Assembly (NCBI GenBank): GCA_017524545.1 | Contig: JAFXVN010000016.1 | Coordinates: forward strand, 1-64,000 | DNA length: 64,000 nucleotides | Direction of reading: 5' to 3' | Origin: Bacteroidaceae bacterium | GTDB taxonomy: Bacteria; Bacteroidota; Bacteroidia; Bacteroidales; Bacteroidaceae | In this document: in pieces, positions 26,576-34,214 of the stretch | Numbering within the stretch: the stretch's first letter is position 1 | Layout: each line of letters starts with the position of its first letter | Made by a program: the position numbers and the translations under genes | Notes under the pieces: generated by a model | The model's input: only the letters and a program-made list of their open reading frames with translations | What the model was told of the DNA's origin: nothing | Databases searched by the model: none

Positions 26576-27460
26576 CTAATCCAAATACCAGAACTCAAAG
26601 TAGTTATACCATTGCGTCGGGTACTGCCGAACCCGCTTCTCCAGCTCGGCCACATACGCTTCGGAAAGCTGCCGAATCTGCTCCTGGCGTGTGGCGGCTT
26701 TGTCGTAGCGCAGCGGGGCGACATATATCTTATAGCCCTTGGGCGATGTTTTCATCACATTGACCGCCAACACGTCGAGGCCGCGCATTGTGGCTACAGA
26801 GAAGGGGCCGAGGGGGAACTTGGCCTTTGCTCCGAGGAAGTCGTGCTCAATGTATTTAGGCGAGCCATTGATGCGGTCGGCAGGCATACTGACGATTTCG
26901 CCTTCGGCCAGTGCGCTGTCTATCTCGAAGAGGTGGCTCATGTCGGGCTTGGTGGTAATCATGCTGATGTTCGTGCCGGCAAACATCTTGTCGCGGTTCT
27001 CCATGACGGATGCCTTCTCGCCAGCAAAGACCAGGGCGTTGAAGCGTTTGTTTTCTACCACAAGCGTATAGCCTGCTATCTCGTAGTTGCCGATATGTGC
27101 GCTCAACTGGACAAAACCCTCCCTCTGCGCAGCGAGGTCAAGGAACATATCGTAGTTCTCTATCTCGATGTCGAACTTTCTGCCGGCATACATGGCGAAC
27201 TTGTCTATGACGACCTGTGCAAACAGGCAATGGTTGACGTATGTCTTCCATGTGGACTTCAACCTCCCGTAACCCATGCGCTGGCGGAAGTAGCGGTAGG
27301 CTATGCCTCTGCTCGGGTTGAGCAACAAGCAGACAGGAATGACGAAGACGGCAGTGAAGACATACAGCACCCGTATGTCCATGTAGCGGAGCATGCGGAT
27401 GAGCCACTTGTGCATCCAGTTGTTTCCGTACGTCGTGCCTGCCCACTTCTGTGCCGCCAT
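26576..27460 (-). CDS. LpxL/HtrB-like lipid acyltransferase
   Basis: 294 residues of the lysophospholipid/lipid A acyltransferase (LABLAT) type. The catalytic HX4E motif is HIGNYE near residue 143. It has an N-terminal membrane anchor (VLYVFTAVFVIPVCLLL) and a closing QWYNYFEFWYLD typical of the family. Such enzymes occur in aryl polyene clusters and are distinct from the lipid A enzymes. The gene ends 5 bp before the divergent ketosynthase gene and starts 3 bp after the third carrier gene, so acyl transfer from that ACP is likely. Confidence 0.8.
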   Translation of the reverse strand: MAAQKWAGTTYGNNWMHKWLIRMLRYMDIRVLYVFTAVFVIPVCLLLNPSRGIAYRYFRQRMGYGRLKSTWKTYVNHCLFAQVVIDKFAMYAGRKFDIEIENYDMFLDLAAQREGFVQLSAHIGNYEIAGYTLVVENKRFNALVFAGEKASVMENRDKMFAGTNISMITTKPDMSHLFEIDSALAEGEIVSMPADRINGSPKYIEHDFLGAKAKFPLGPFSVATMRGLDVLAVNVMKTSPKGYKIYVAPLRYDKAATRQEQIRQLSEAYVAELEKRVRQYPTQWYNYFEFWYLD

Positions 27461-27463
27461 TTT

Positions 27464-27706
27464 TTAGCCGACCTTACTTTCTATATAATCACAGAACTTG
27501 GCAAATGTGTCCACACCTGCCATCTCCTCGGCTTTTAACTTGAACCCAAAGTTCTTTTCGACGATGACAACAATATCGACAAAGTCGAGGCTGTCTATGC
27601 CCATATCCTCTTTGAGCCGGGCTTCTGGATAAATCTTTTCTTCGTCAATCTCAAGGTCTTCAATAAGAAATTCTTTTACTTTTCCTTCAATCTCGTTTCG
27701 ATTCAT
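27464..27706 (-). CDS. Acyl carrier protein 3 of the lipid cluster
   Basis: 80 residues with DMGIDSLDFVDIVV; Ser39 is the phosphopantetheine site. It is the most canonical of the three carriers and the closest to a fatty-acid-type ACP. It lies between the methyltransferase and the LABLAT acyltransferase. Confidence 0.87.
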   Translation of the reverse strand: MNRNEIEGKVKEFLIEDLEIDEEKIYPEARLKEDMGIDSLDFVDIVVIVEKNFGFKLKAEEMAGVDTFAKFCDYIESKVG

Positions 27707-27742
27707 GTTTTATATAATTATGATTTTTCTTCCTTATAATCT

Positions 27743-28846
27743 CTAACCCTTTTTACAGACCATAATGCTATGTCCCTGCCCCAGTCCGTCGTGGACGGCC
27801 TCTATCTCCAAACCCGCCTCACAGACAAGTCTCTTCATATCATCGCTATGGTACATCTTACTGTTGCCGTTGGCAATGGTTGTGAAATAGAGGCTGGTCA
27901 TCGTCAAGCAAAAAGCGGCAGGCTCGAAGCGCTGGCGGTCCCAGAAAGTCTCCATGATGAAGAGCCGCGTTCCACTGCCCATAGCATTTCTGGCACGGGT
28001 CAGGATGCTGACGATTTCCTGTTCACTGAAACAATCGAGGAACTGTGACATCCAAATGGCATCCGGCCCGCCATCGCACAAAGGGAAGCGGACAGCCTTG
28101 TCAAGCAGGTTTATGCCAAAACCCTTGATACGGTCTGCACCGGGCTTGCCGGCAATATTCTCTTGCATCATGCGTATCTGCTGCGGCAGGTCGAGAACTG
28201 TTACCTCCACATCCGCGTCGTAGGCAACGCACTGCAACGCCCACCTGCCCGTGTTGCCACCCACATCGTAAAGCGAACGGACGTTGTGCCCGCCCAAGAC
28301 AATGCGCAGCGCTTCGGAGAAAGACGAGTCGCTGTAGAAGTGGTCGAAAGCGAACCAGCTGTCCTGCACTTGTTTGGGAAAGCTTGACAAGCCTTCATAA
28401 AGTGTGGGCCAGTCACCAAAATGTTTCAAACCAACAGGCCGACCCTCCTTCAGTGCCTCCTCCAGATGGAACCATCCAAGGTAATTGACATCATGGTTGA
28501 AATCGATGTTCACCTTCGTCGCCAAATCGTTCAAAAGGAACCACCCTGTCTTGGAAATGCTATAGCGATCCTTTTCGGCATCAATCAGGACAATGCCGAT
28601 GCTGAGCGATGCCTCCAGCAGGCATTTGACGGCATAAGTGGAAAGACCCGTCTTTTCCACGACTTCCACCTCGGTAAGCCCTTTATCGCTGTCGCGCAGC
28701 ATGTCAAGGATGCCGAATTTCAGCATCAGCCTGGAGACTTGGAACACGATAGGCCCCCAGGCAATGAACTCCGCCTGTCGTTGCGCCTCACGTGCCGTCA
28801 GCTGCTCGGAGGTGTACCTCCGCTTTAGGTCGGGAAAGAGATTCAT
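27743..28846 (-). CDS. SAM-dependent O-methyltransferase
   Basis: 367 residues of the acetylserotonin/hydroxyneurosporene O-methyltransferase type. An N-terminal winged-helix dimerisation region (LTEVEVVEKTGLSTYAVKCLLEAS) is followed by the SAM site LYDVGGNTGRWAL near residue 192, then VLDLPQQI and WMSQFLDCFSEQE. Homologues occur in aryl polyene and flexirubin clusters, where they methylate the aryl head group or a precursor. The substrate here is inferred only. Confidence 0.78.
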   Translation of the reverse strand: MNLFPDLKRRYTSEQLTAREAQRQAEFIAWGPIVFQVSRLMLKFGILDMLRDSDKGLTEVEVVEKTGLSTYAVKCLLEASLSIGIVLIDAEKDRYSISKTGWFLLNDLATKVNIDFNHDVNYLGWFHLEEALKEGRPVGLKHFGDWPTLYEGLSSFPKQVQDSWFAFDHFYSDSSFSEALRIVLGGHNVRSLYDVGGNTGRWALQCVAYDADVEVTVLDLPQQIRMMQENIAGKPGADRIKGFGINLLDKAVRFPLCDGGPDAIWMSQFLDCFSEQEIVSILTRARNAMGSGTRLFIMETFWDRQRFEPAAFCLTMTSLYFTTIANGNSKMYHSDDMKRLVCEAGLEIEAVHDGLGQGHSIMVCKKG

Positions 28847-28877
28847 AAAAATGCTTTAGATGCCTACCTGTATTCCA

Positions 28878-29435
28878 CTATTTTGCTTTATTGATAAGTT
28901 TTGCTAAATCACTTGCGAAATCCATGAAAGCCAGAATTCTACGCTGCTCATTGCTATAGGAGGATTGACCAGAGCAATCAAAATCAACTATTGCTATCAC
29001 TTCCCTGTTGGCCTTAGAAACTACTTCTACAGTACCCTCCACGTATGCGCCACGAGCATAGCCACCAAGCATAACTGCAGCAGCTGTACTTCCGTAATTA
29101 AACTTCTTCACATGAATGACAAATACGTATTGAGCATCGGCTGCCTCATCAGTAATCTTGGCAAATTTCTTACACTTCTTGTTGAAGACTTTACCAAATG
29201 CTAACTCACTGGCAGAAACTTCAGAGGGATAGTCCTTCTGCCAGTCTGAGCCTTTCTCTGCCAAAAAATCATCCACGGACTTGCCTTCAATAAGCATTTC
29301 GTCATAATCCCAAGTCACTAAGACACGAGCCTCTGGATTCTTCAAGTCCGTCACAGAACCAGACTTCAATTCAACATCCGCATAAGTAAACACTGATGCC
29401 ATACATGCAACAGCAAGCACAAACAACTTTTTCAT
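28878..29435 (-). CDS. Secreted protein of unknown function inside the lipid cluster
   Basis: 185 residues with a signal peptide (MKKLFVLAVACMASVFTYA). I do not recognise the family. The body alternates short beta segments (RVLVTWDYDEMLIEG, AQYVFVIHVKKFNYGS) and holds a Gly/Ala-rich segment (GSTAAAVMLGGYARGAYVEG). It lies between the first ketosynthase and the methyltransferase. About 117 bp of AT-rich DNA precedes it, with no good TAnnTTTG box. Position suggests a periplasmic or outer-membrane part of the lipid pathway. Confidence 0.7.
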   Translation of the reverse strand: MKKLFVLAVACMASVFTYADVELKSGSVTDLKNPEARVLVTWDYDEMLIEGKSVDDFLAEKGSDWQKDYPSEVSASELAFGKVFNKKCKKFAKITDEAADAQYVFVIHVKKFNYGSTAAAVMLGGYARGAYVEGTVEVVSKANREVIAIVDFDCSGQSSYSNEQRRILAFMDFASDLAKLINKAK

Positions 29436-29552
29436 AATAATTAAAATTAAATAGTTATATAAGTTTATTTAACACGTTGACGGAATCATCTACCATTGTC
29501 ACCACTGCTGCCACAGCCAAAGATAATAATGTGTGCTTTATAGTTGCGCGTT

Positions 29553-30776
29553 TTATGGTTTACTGATTATCAATGCGCTGTTTGTCCCGCCGAAGCCAAA
29601 GGAATTGCTCAGGACGGTTCGAATCTCTGTTTCTGTTGTTTTAGTGGCGATGTTGAGCTTCTCTGAATACTCATCGGGATTTTCGAAGTTGATATTGGGT
29701 GCCACGAAATTATTCTGCATCATGATGAGGGAATAGACTACCTCGCTGGCTCCAGCCATCCAACATTCGTGACCTGTCATGCCTTTGGTACTGCTGATGA
29801 GTGCATGCTGGCTATGAAAGAGACGGTCAAGAGCGATGGCCTCATACATGTCTCCCTGGCGGGTTGACGTGGCATGGGCATTGATATAGTCGATACTAGA
29901 AGGTTCCATGCCTGCATCCTTCATTGCCCGTGACATAGCTCTGACACAACCTTCGTCGCTTGGCTGGCTGATGACTACAGTTCCGTTAGACGAGAAGCCA
30001 TAGCCTTCAACCTCTGCCAAGATGTTTGCCCCGCGAGCCTTAGCGTGGTCGTAGTCTTCAAGAACCAACGCAGCCGCGCCGCCGCTTGGCACCAGTCCGT
30101 CACGGTCACGGTCGAAAGGACGGCTGGCTCTGGCCGGTTCGTCCATGCGCCTAGAAAAAGCACCAATGGCATCAAACGATGCCATACTGTAAAAATTCGT
30201 CTCCTGAGCACCGCCACACAGAACCGCTTCTTGCAATCCCTGCTTGATAAGCATATATGCCAATCCTATGGAATGACTACCACTTGCACATGCCGCACTG
30301 ACACTGAAATTCACGCCTCTGAGGTGGAAAACCGTACTCATATTCATGTTGACAGTGGAATTCATGGACTGGAAAATGTAGTTTTGGCCGAGCAATTCGG
30401 TGTCACGTTTCTCCTCCATTATCTTGGCAGCTTCTATAACAGGTTTGGCCGAGGAGTCGTTGCCAAAGATACAACCAACTTCATTTCCGAGCAGATAGTC
30501 ATCATCCATTTGCGCCATACGAAACGCTTCAAGGCTTGCCATGTAGGCATATTCCGCCTCCTCAGAGAAACCTCGGCGGAGATGACGGTCAAGAAGTCCC
30601 TTCAGTATCGGAGTCTTTACTAAGCCCATGAGTCCTGAACGATAACCATAATCCAGCCTATCATTATCCAGAACGATGCCTGACCGCCCCTTACGAAGTG
30701 ATTCTTCCACCTCAACAACACTTGTCCCCAGGCACGACCAAATGCCCATTCCCGTTATTACCACTCGATTTGCCAT
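29553..30776 (-). CDS. FabF-type beta-ketoacyl synthase, first gene of the lipid cluster
   Basis: 407 residues, standard length. Catalytic Cys163 in VSAACASG, His301 in NAHATSTRQGD and His336 in KGMTGHECWMAGA have the same spacing as in the fused ketosynthase at 22606-24438. It ends in the usual NSFGFGGTNSALI. No palindrome insertions are seen. The start codon lies downstream of a full promoter and an inverted repeat, so this gene most likely heads the operon running to 9691. Confidence 0.87.
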   Translation of the reverse strand: MANRVVITGMGIWSCLGTSVVEVEESLRKGRSGIVLDNDRLDYGYRSGLMGLVKTPILKGLLDRHLRRGFSEEAEYAYMASLEAFRMAQMDDDYLLGNEVGCIFGNDSSAKPVIEAAKIMEEKRDTELLGQNYIFQSMNSTVNMNMSTVFHLRGVNFSVSAACASGSHSIGLAYMLIKQGLQEAVLCGGAQETNFYSMASFDAIGAFSRRMDEPARASRPFDRDRDGLVPSGGAAALVLEDYDHAKARGANILAEVEGYGFSSNGTVVISQPSDEGCVRAMSRAMKDAGMEPSSIDYINAHATSTRQGDMYEAIALDRLFHSQHALISSTKGMTGHECWMAGASEVVYSLIMMQNNFVAPNINFENPDEYSEKLNIATKTTETEIRTVLSNSFGFGGTNSALIISKP

Positions 30777-30790
30777 CTCGCTGTTTGCTG

Positions 30791-30811
30791 CTATAGTATA
30801 TACTACTATAG
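30791..30811. promoter_or_regulatory. Perfect 8-bp inverted repeat, putative operator
   Basis: CTATAGTA and TACTATAG separated by five bases lie between the cluster promoter and the first ketosynthase start, about 15 bp upstream of that ATG. Size and position fit a dimeric repressor site or a short leader hairpin. Confidence 0.45.
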
Positions 30812-30841
30812 TATTTCGTGCTTACTACAATACTTTTTTTT

Positions 30842-30873
30842 GCAAAGATATGCTTTTTTGTTGAAATGACAAA
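30842..30873 (-). promoter_or_regulatory. Promoter of the 21-kb lipid cluster
   Basis: On the minus strand, TTTG (30873-30870) and TATCTTTGC (30850-30842) are separated by 19 bp. This is the full Bacteroidetes -33/-7 arrangement, 66 bp upstream of the ketosynthase start. Confidence 0.7.
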
Positions 30874-30967
30874 CGCCACACCCTTTTTTCATCATTTATT
30901 ATACTCTTTATGCAATTTCTGTACCCCTGTCAGCATCAATAGACTTAGTATTATTTGTCAAGTAACG

Positions 30968-31014
30968 AAAAAAGAGGCCGAAGCCTCTCTTTTTGGTAAC
31001 CCGCTTGGGGCTCG
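30968..31014. repeat. Duplicated tRNA-Lys 3' end plus terminator (att-like direct repeat, distal copy)
   Basis: These 47 bases are identical to 31078-31124. They include the terminator hairpin AGAGGC-CGAA-GCCTCT and the last 21 bases of the tRNA gene, including its CCA. After 31014 the sequence diverges, so this copy cannot make a tRNA. The 63 bp between copies carry no gene. Confidence 0.8.
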
Positions 31015-31075
31015 TTCCGGCTTTGCCGCCTGAACGATAGTGAAGAACCCTTGGGTGAGAGCCACATGCGGGGAA

Positions 31076-31103
31076 ACAAAAAAGAGGCCGAAGCCTCTCT
31101 TTT
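31076..31103 (-). terminator. Terminator of tRNA-Lys
   Basis: On the minus strand AGAGGC-TTCG-GCCTCT is followed by six or more T. It begins just after the tRNA CCA end. An identical hairpin lies in the distal repeat copy. Confidence 0.8.
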
Positions 31104-31179
31104 TGGTAACCCGCTTGGGGCTCGAACCCAAGACCCCCACATTAAAAGTGTGATGCTCTACCAACTGAGCTAGCGAGTC
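31104..31179 (-). tRNA. tRNA-Lys (anticodon TTT)
   Basis: 76 nt including an encoded CCA. The acceptor stem pairs GACTCGC with GCGGGTT (two G-U pairs). The D arm is GCTCAGTTGGTAGAGC, the anticodon loop CTTTTAA gives anticodon TTT, and the T arm is TTGGG-TTCGAGC-CCCAA. Discriminator base A. A promoter box lies about 33 bp upstream. The 3' 21 bases are duplicated at 30994-31014. Confidence 0.95.
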
Positions 31180-31211
31180 AACCTATATGCAAACTTTTTC
31201 CATTTGCGGCT

Positions 31212-31220
31212 GCAAAGGTA
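31212..31220 (-). promoter_or_regulatory. -7 box for tRNA-Lys
   Basis: TACCTTTGC on the minus strand (31220-31212), about 33 bp upstream of the tRNA 5' end. Confidence 0.6.
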
Positions 31221-31394
31221 CAACAAAAAGTGAAAAGGGAAAAGGGAAAAGGGAAAAATTATTTGCTATCCTGCGTTTTTTTGTCATTCGGGCTTGGTTT
31301 TGAGGGTTTTCAGGCAAGGAAGAAAGCCAAGATAAAACGCCTGCAAAGTTTTTATGGCCTGCTATAAAAGTCCACGCAGCACGGCACATAATTA

Positions 31395-31475
31395 TTTTCA
31401 AGGCTTGGAAATATATTTTCAAAGCTTGATAATATATTTTCACGGCTTGATAATATATTTTCAAGCCTTGAAAAT
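31395..31475. repeat. Dispersed palindromic repeat, short copy 2 (4 units, inverted orientation)
   Basis: Four 21-bp units of TTTTCAAAGCTTGATAATATA type. Compared with copies 1 and 3 the flank AATAATTAT and a GACTTTTAT-like segment lie on the opposite side, so this copy is inverted. The longer conserved flanks of copies 1 and 3 are only partly recognisable. It lies just downstream of the AI-2E-type transporter stop. Confidence 0.75.
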
Positions 31476-31521
31476 AGTTTGTAGGCTCGCTGCGCAGGGT
31501 TTTGCAACGTGGAGCAGGAGG

Positions 31522-32622
31522 TTATTCAGCAGGGGTCTGTTCGCCTCCATCCGTTTCCTTGAGGATGAAGCGGCGGTAGTAGGAGATGAGCAGCGTGGTG
31601 AGGGGCAGGGCGATGATGAGTCCGATGATGCCCAGCAGACTGCCCCAGACGGAGAGGCTCAACAGGATGACGGCGGGGTTCAAGCCCATGACGTGCCCCA
31701 TGATGCGGGGCGTGAGGATGACATCCTGAATGGTCTGCACGACAGCGAAAACGATGAGGGCGCAAAGGAGAATCACCCAGAAGTTCTGCCCCGTGTCGGC
31801 AGCCTTGACCAAAGCCAGCAGGATGGTGGGAATGAAGCCCACAAGCTGCAGGTAGGGGATGAGGTTGAGCAGCCCGATGAAAAGCCCCAGGCCAATCGCC
31901 ATCGGGAAGTCGATGATGAGGAAACCGATGCTGAAGAGGATGCCGACCAGCAGGGCAATGAGCGACTGCCCACGGAAATAGGCGTTCATGCCATTCTTGA
32001 CATCCTCCACCACCATGCCCGTGAACTCGCGCTTGCTGGCAGGGATGAAACGAATCCACCCCTCCGAAATCTTCTCATAGTCCATCAGGATGAAGAACAG
32101 ATAGAGCACGACGACAAGGCTGCCCAGCAGTCCGATGGCGAAGTTGATGGTGCCGGAGAGGAAGTCCCAAGCCTGAAGCAAGAGGTTCTCTGCAGCATCC
32201 ACCACACTGCTGTGCTGTATGAGCTTCATCAGAGAATCGTCGCTGGCATAGCTCTCCAGCATCTTCTGAATGCTTATGAAAAACTCGGACGAGGCAAGGG
32301 TGTCGTGGAAATAAACGCTGATGAACTCTGCCATGCGGATGCTTTCCTTGATGAGGGGCGGCACGACGAGGGCAACCACCAGCCCGAGTACCGCCAGAAC
32401 GACAATCAGTGCCACGGCAATGCTCACAACGCGGAAACGCAGGCGGCACTTGTTCTGCAGGAAGAGGACGAAGGGATAAATCATGTACGCCAGTATCCAT
32501 GCGATGAAGAAAGGCAGCAGCACGCTCGACAGGCGGTTGGTGAGCAGCACAAGCCCAATCGCTATAAGCACCGCGATGAGCCAACGCACCACGCGGTCGA
32601 AAGTAATCTCACGTTCTAACAT
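31522..32622 (-). CDS. AI-2E family (PerM/TqsA-type) transporter
   Basis: 366 residues with about eight membrane helices. Characteristic are a helix pair near the N-terminus (LLPFFIAWILAYMIYPFVLFL), a large soluble loop (about 95-200), then FLIIDFPMAIGLGLFIGLLNLIPYLQLVGFIPT and a final TPRIMGHVMGLNPAVILLSL block. Family members export autoinducer-2 or act as ion antiporters; the substrate here is unknown. It lies 37 bp downstream of tdk and is probably co-transcribed with it. Confidence 0.85.
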   Translation of the reverse strand: MLEREITFDRVVRWLIAVLIAIGLVLLTNRLSSVLLPFFIAWILAYMIYPFVLFLQNKCRLRFRVVSIAVALIVVLAVLGLVVALVVPPLIKESIRMAEFISVYFHDTLASSEFFISIQKMLESYASDDSLMKLIQHSSVVDAAENLLLQAWDFLSGTINFAIGLLGSLVVVLYLFFILMDYEKISEGWIRFIPASKREFTGMVVEDVKNGMNAYFRGQSLIALLVGILFSIGFLIIDFPMAIGLGLFIGLLNLIPYLQLVGFIPTILLALVKAADTGQNFWVILLCALIVFAVVQTIQDVILTPRIMGHVMGLNPAVILLSLSVWGSLLGIIGLIIALPLTTLLISYYRRFILKETDGGEQTPAE

Positions 32623-32659
32623 CTACTCATTTACTATTTGACGATTTACGATTTACAAT

Positions 32660-33268
32660 TTAATCATTTCTCTCCCCCAAGGGGGAGCTGGAGGGGGCTA
32701 CTTGTTTATAGCACTCGCGGCAAAGCGGCTCGTACTCCTGCTTTTCGCCAAGCATCACCTGCTTGTCTCCTGCCACGATGCGGTGGCTGACGTATGCCAA
32801 GGCACCGCAACGGACGCAGATGGCATGTACCTTCGTCACCTCGTCGGCTATGGCGCAGAGCTGGGGCATAGGGCCGAAGGGCTGCCCTTTGAAGTCGAGG
32901 TCCAGACCGGCCACAATGACGCGGATGCCTCTGGAAGCCAACTCATTGCACACCTCCACAATATGCTCGTCGAAGAACTGTGCCTCGTCGATGCCCACCA
33001 CATCGCTCTCCTGCCCCATGAGCAGGATGCTTGCCGAGGAATCGACAGGCGTGGAAAGGATGCTGTTGCCCTCGTGGCTGACCACCTCCTCCTCGCTGTA
33101 GCGGACATCGATGGCCGGCTTGAATATCTCCACTCTCTGCTTTGCAAACTGTGCACGGCGGAGGCGGCGGATAAGCTCCTCCGTCTTGCCTGAGAACATC
33201 GAGCCGCACACGACCTCCACACGGCCTCGGCGCATCATCTCGCCACTGCTTGAACCTACGTCTTTCAT
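32660..33268 (-). CDS. tdk: Thymidine kinase (type II)
   Basis: 202 residues. It phosphorylates thymidine to dTMP in the salvage pathway. The P-loop is [12 protein letters not shown], the DEAQFFD block holds the catalytic acidic residue, the lasso region follows [14 protein letters not shown], and zinc Cys pairs are CVRCG and CREC. The C-terminal tail [13 protein letters not shown] is encoded by a GC-rich palindrome (DNA 32672-32698) and is not part of the family core. A promoter box TATATTTG lies at 33298-33291. Confidence 0.92.
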   Translation of the reverse strand: MKDVGSSSGEMMRRGRVEVVCGSMFSGKTEELIRRLRRAQFAKQRVEIFKPAIDVRYSEEEVVSHEGNSILSTPVDSSASILLMGQESDVVGIDEAQFFDEHIVEVCNELASRGIRVIVAGLDLDFKGQPFGPMPQLCAIADEVTKVHAICVRCGALAYVSHRIVAGDKQVMLGEKQEYEPLCRECYKQVAPSSSPLGERND

Positions 33269-33290
33269 CTTGTTTTGCTTTTTTCAGCCA

Positions 33291-33298
33291 CAAATATA
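33291..33298 (-). promoter_or_regulatory. -7 box for tdk
   Basis: TATATTTG on the minus strand, 23 bp upstream of the tdk start and divergent from the rsmI promoter. Confidence 0.55.
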
Positions 33299-33352
33299 CA
33301 AAGAAATTAAGAATTAAGAGTGAAGAGAGAAGAAAAAGACAAAAAAACAAAA

Positions 33353-33401
33353 AAACTATGAACTATGAACTATGAACTATGAACTTTTTTCGTATCTTTG
33401 C
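33353..33401 (+). promoter_or_regulatory. rsmI promoter region with 7-bp tandem repeat
   Basis: Four copies of ACTATGA (about 33355-33385) are followed by TATCTTTGC (33393-33401), the Bacteroidetes -7 box, 27 bp before the rsmI ATG. Variation in the repeat number could alter upstream promoter spacing. Confidence 0.55.
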
Positions 33402-33427
33402 ATCCGCGATATATATTATAATAAGGT

Positions 33428-34138
33428 ATGGGGACACTCTACTTGGTACCGACTCCTGTAGGCAATCTGGAGGACATCACGATGCGGGCGCTCAAGGTGC
33501 TGCGCGAGGCCGACCTCATCCTCGCCGAAGACACACGCACAAGCGGCAACCTGCTCCGACACTTCGACATCAAGAATGCCATGCTATCCTACCATAAGTT
33601 CAACGAGCACAAGACGGTGGAGGGCATCGTGGAGCGTCTGCTTGCCGGGCAGACAATCGCCGTCGTCAGCGACGCAGGCACGCCGGGCATCAGCGACCCG
33701 GGGTTCCTCGTGGCCCGCGAAGCCATCCGAGCCGGCATAGAGGTCATCACCCTGCCCGGCGCCACAGCCTTCGTGCCGGCACTGGTGAGCAGCGGCCTGC
33801 CCTGCGACCGCTTCTGCTTCGAGGGCTTCCTGCCACAGAAGAAAGGACGGCAGACACGCCTGCAGGCCCTCGCCGAGGAGACACGCACCATGATATTCTA
33901 CGAGTCGCCGCACCGCATCGTGAAGGCCCTCGCACAATTCATCGAGGTCTTCGGCCCGGAACGGCAAGTCAGCGTCTGCCGCGAGATAAGCAAGGTGCAC
34001 GAAGAGAGCGTGCGCGGCACGCTCCTGGAAGTCTTGCAGCACTTCACCGAGACAGAACCCCGAGGGGAGTTCGTGATAGTGGTAGGTGGGGCCTCCCCCA
34101 GCCCCTCCAAAGGAGGGGTGAACGAAACAGAGAACTGA
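33428..34138 (+). CDS. rsmI: 16S rRNA (cytidine-1402 2'-O)-methyltransferase
   Basis: 236 residues. It methylates C1402 of 16S rRNA in the P-site region of the small subunit. Family blocks seen: LYLVPTPVGNLEDITMRAL, ILAEDTRTSGNLL, VVSDAGTPGISDPGF, LPGATAFVPALVSSGLP and FYESPHRI. The usual C-terminal domain is shortened. The last dozen residues (GGASPSPSKGGVNETEN) come from one arm of a GC-rich inverted repeat whose other arm lies after the stop. Confidence 0.93.
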   Translation: MGTLYLVPTPVGNLEDITMRALKVLREADLILAEDTRTSGNLLRHFDIKNAMLSYHKFNEHKTVEGIVERLLAGQTIAVVSDAGTPGISDPGFLVAREAIRAGIEVITLPGATAFVPALVSSGLPCDRFCFEGFLPQKKGRQTRLQALAEETRTMIFYESPHRIVKALAQFIEVFGPERQVSVCREISKVHEESVRGTLLEVLQHFTETEPRGEFVIVVGGASPSPSKGGVNETEN

Positions 34139-34198
34139 AAGAATCAATAATAAATGTGCCAACCTTTCACCCCTCCTTTGGAGGGGCTGGGGGAGGCT
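34089..34198. repeat. Long GC-rich inverted repeat spanning the rsmI stop
   Basis: GCCTCCCCCAGCCCCTCC plus AAAGGAGGGGTGAA (about 34090-34121) pairs with its near-perfect complement (about 34166-34198) across about 44 bp. Each arm itself contains the CCCCTCCAAAGGAGGGG palindrome. The left arm encodes the RsmI tail. It may act as a terminator. Confidence 0.7.
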
Positions 34199-34214
34199 AA
34201 AGGTATTTATCATT

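Noticed and set aside
31354..32619. 421-codon open frame on the plus strand through the AI-2E-type transporter
   Set aside because: The minus strand encodes a clear membrane protein. The plus-strand product is acidic low-complexity sequence and starts inside the palindrome repeat.
33353..33386. ACTATGA tandem repeat as a CRISPR-like array
   Set aside because: It has only four 7-bp units with no spacers; it is a simple tandem repeat in a promoter region.
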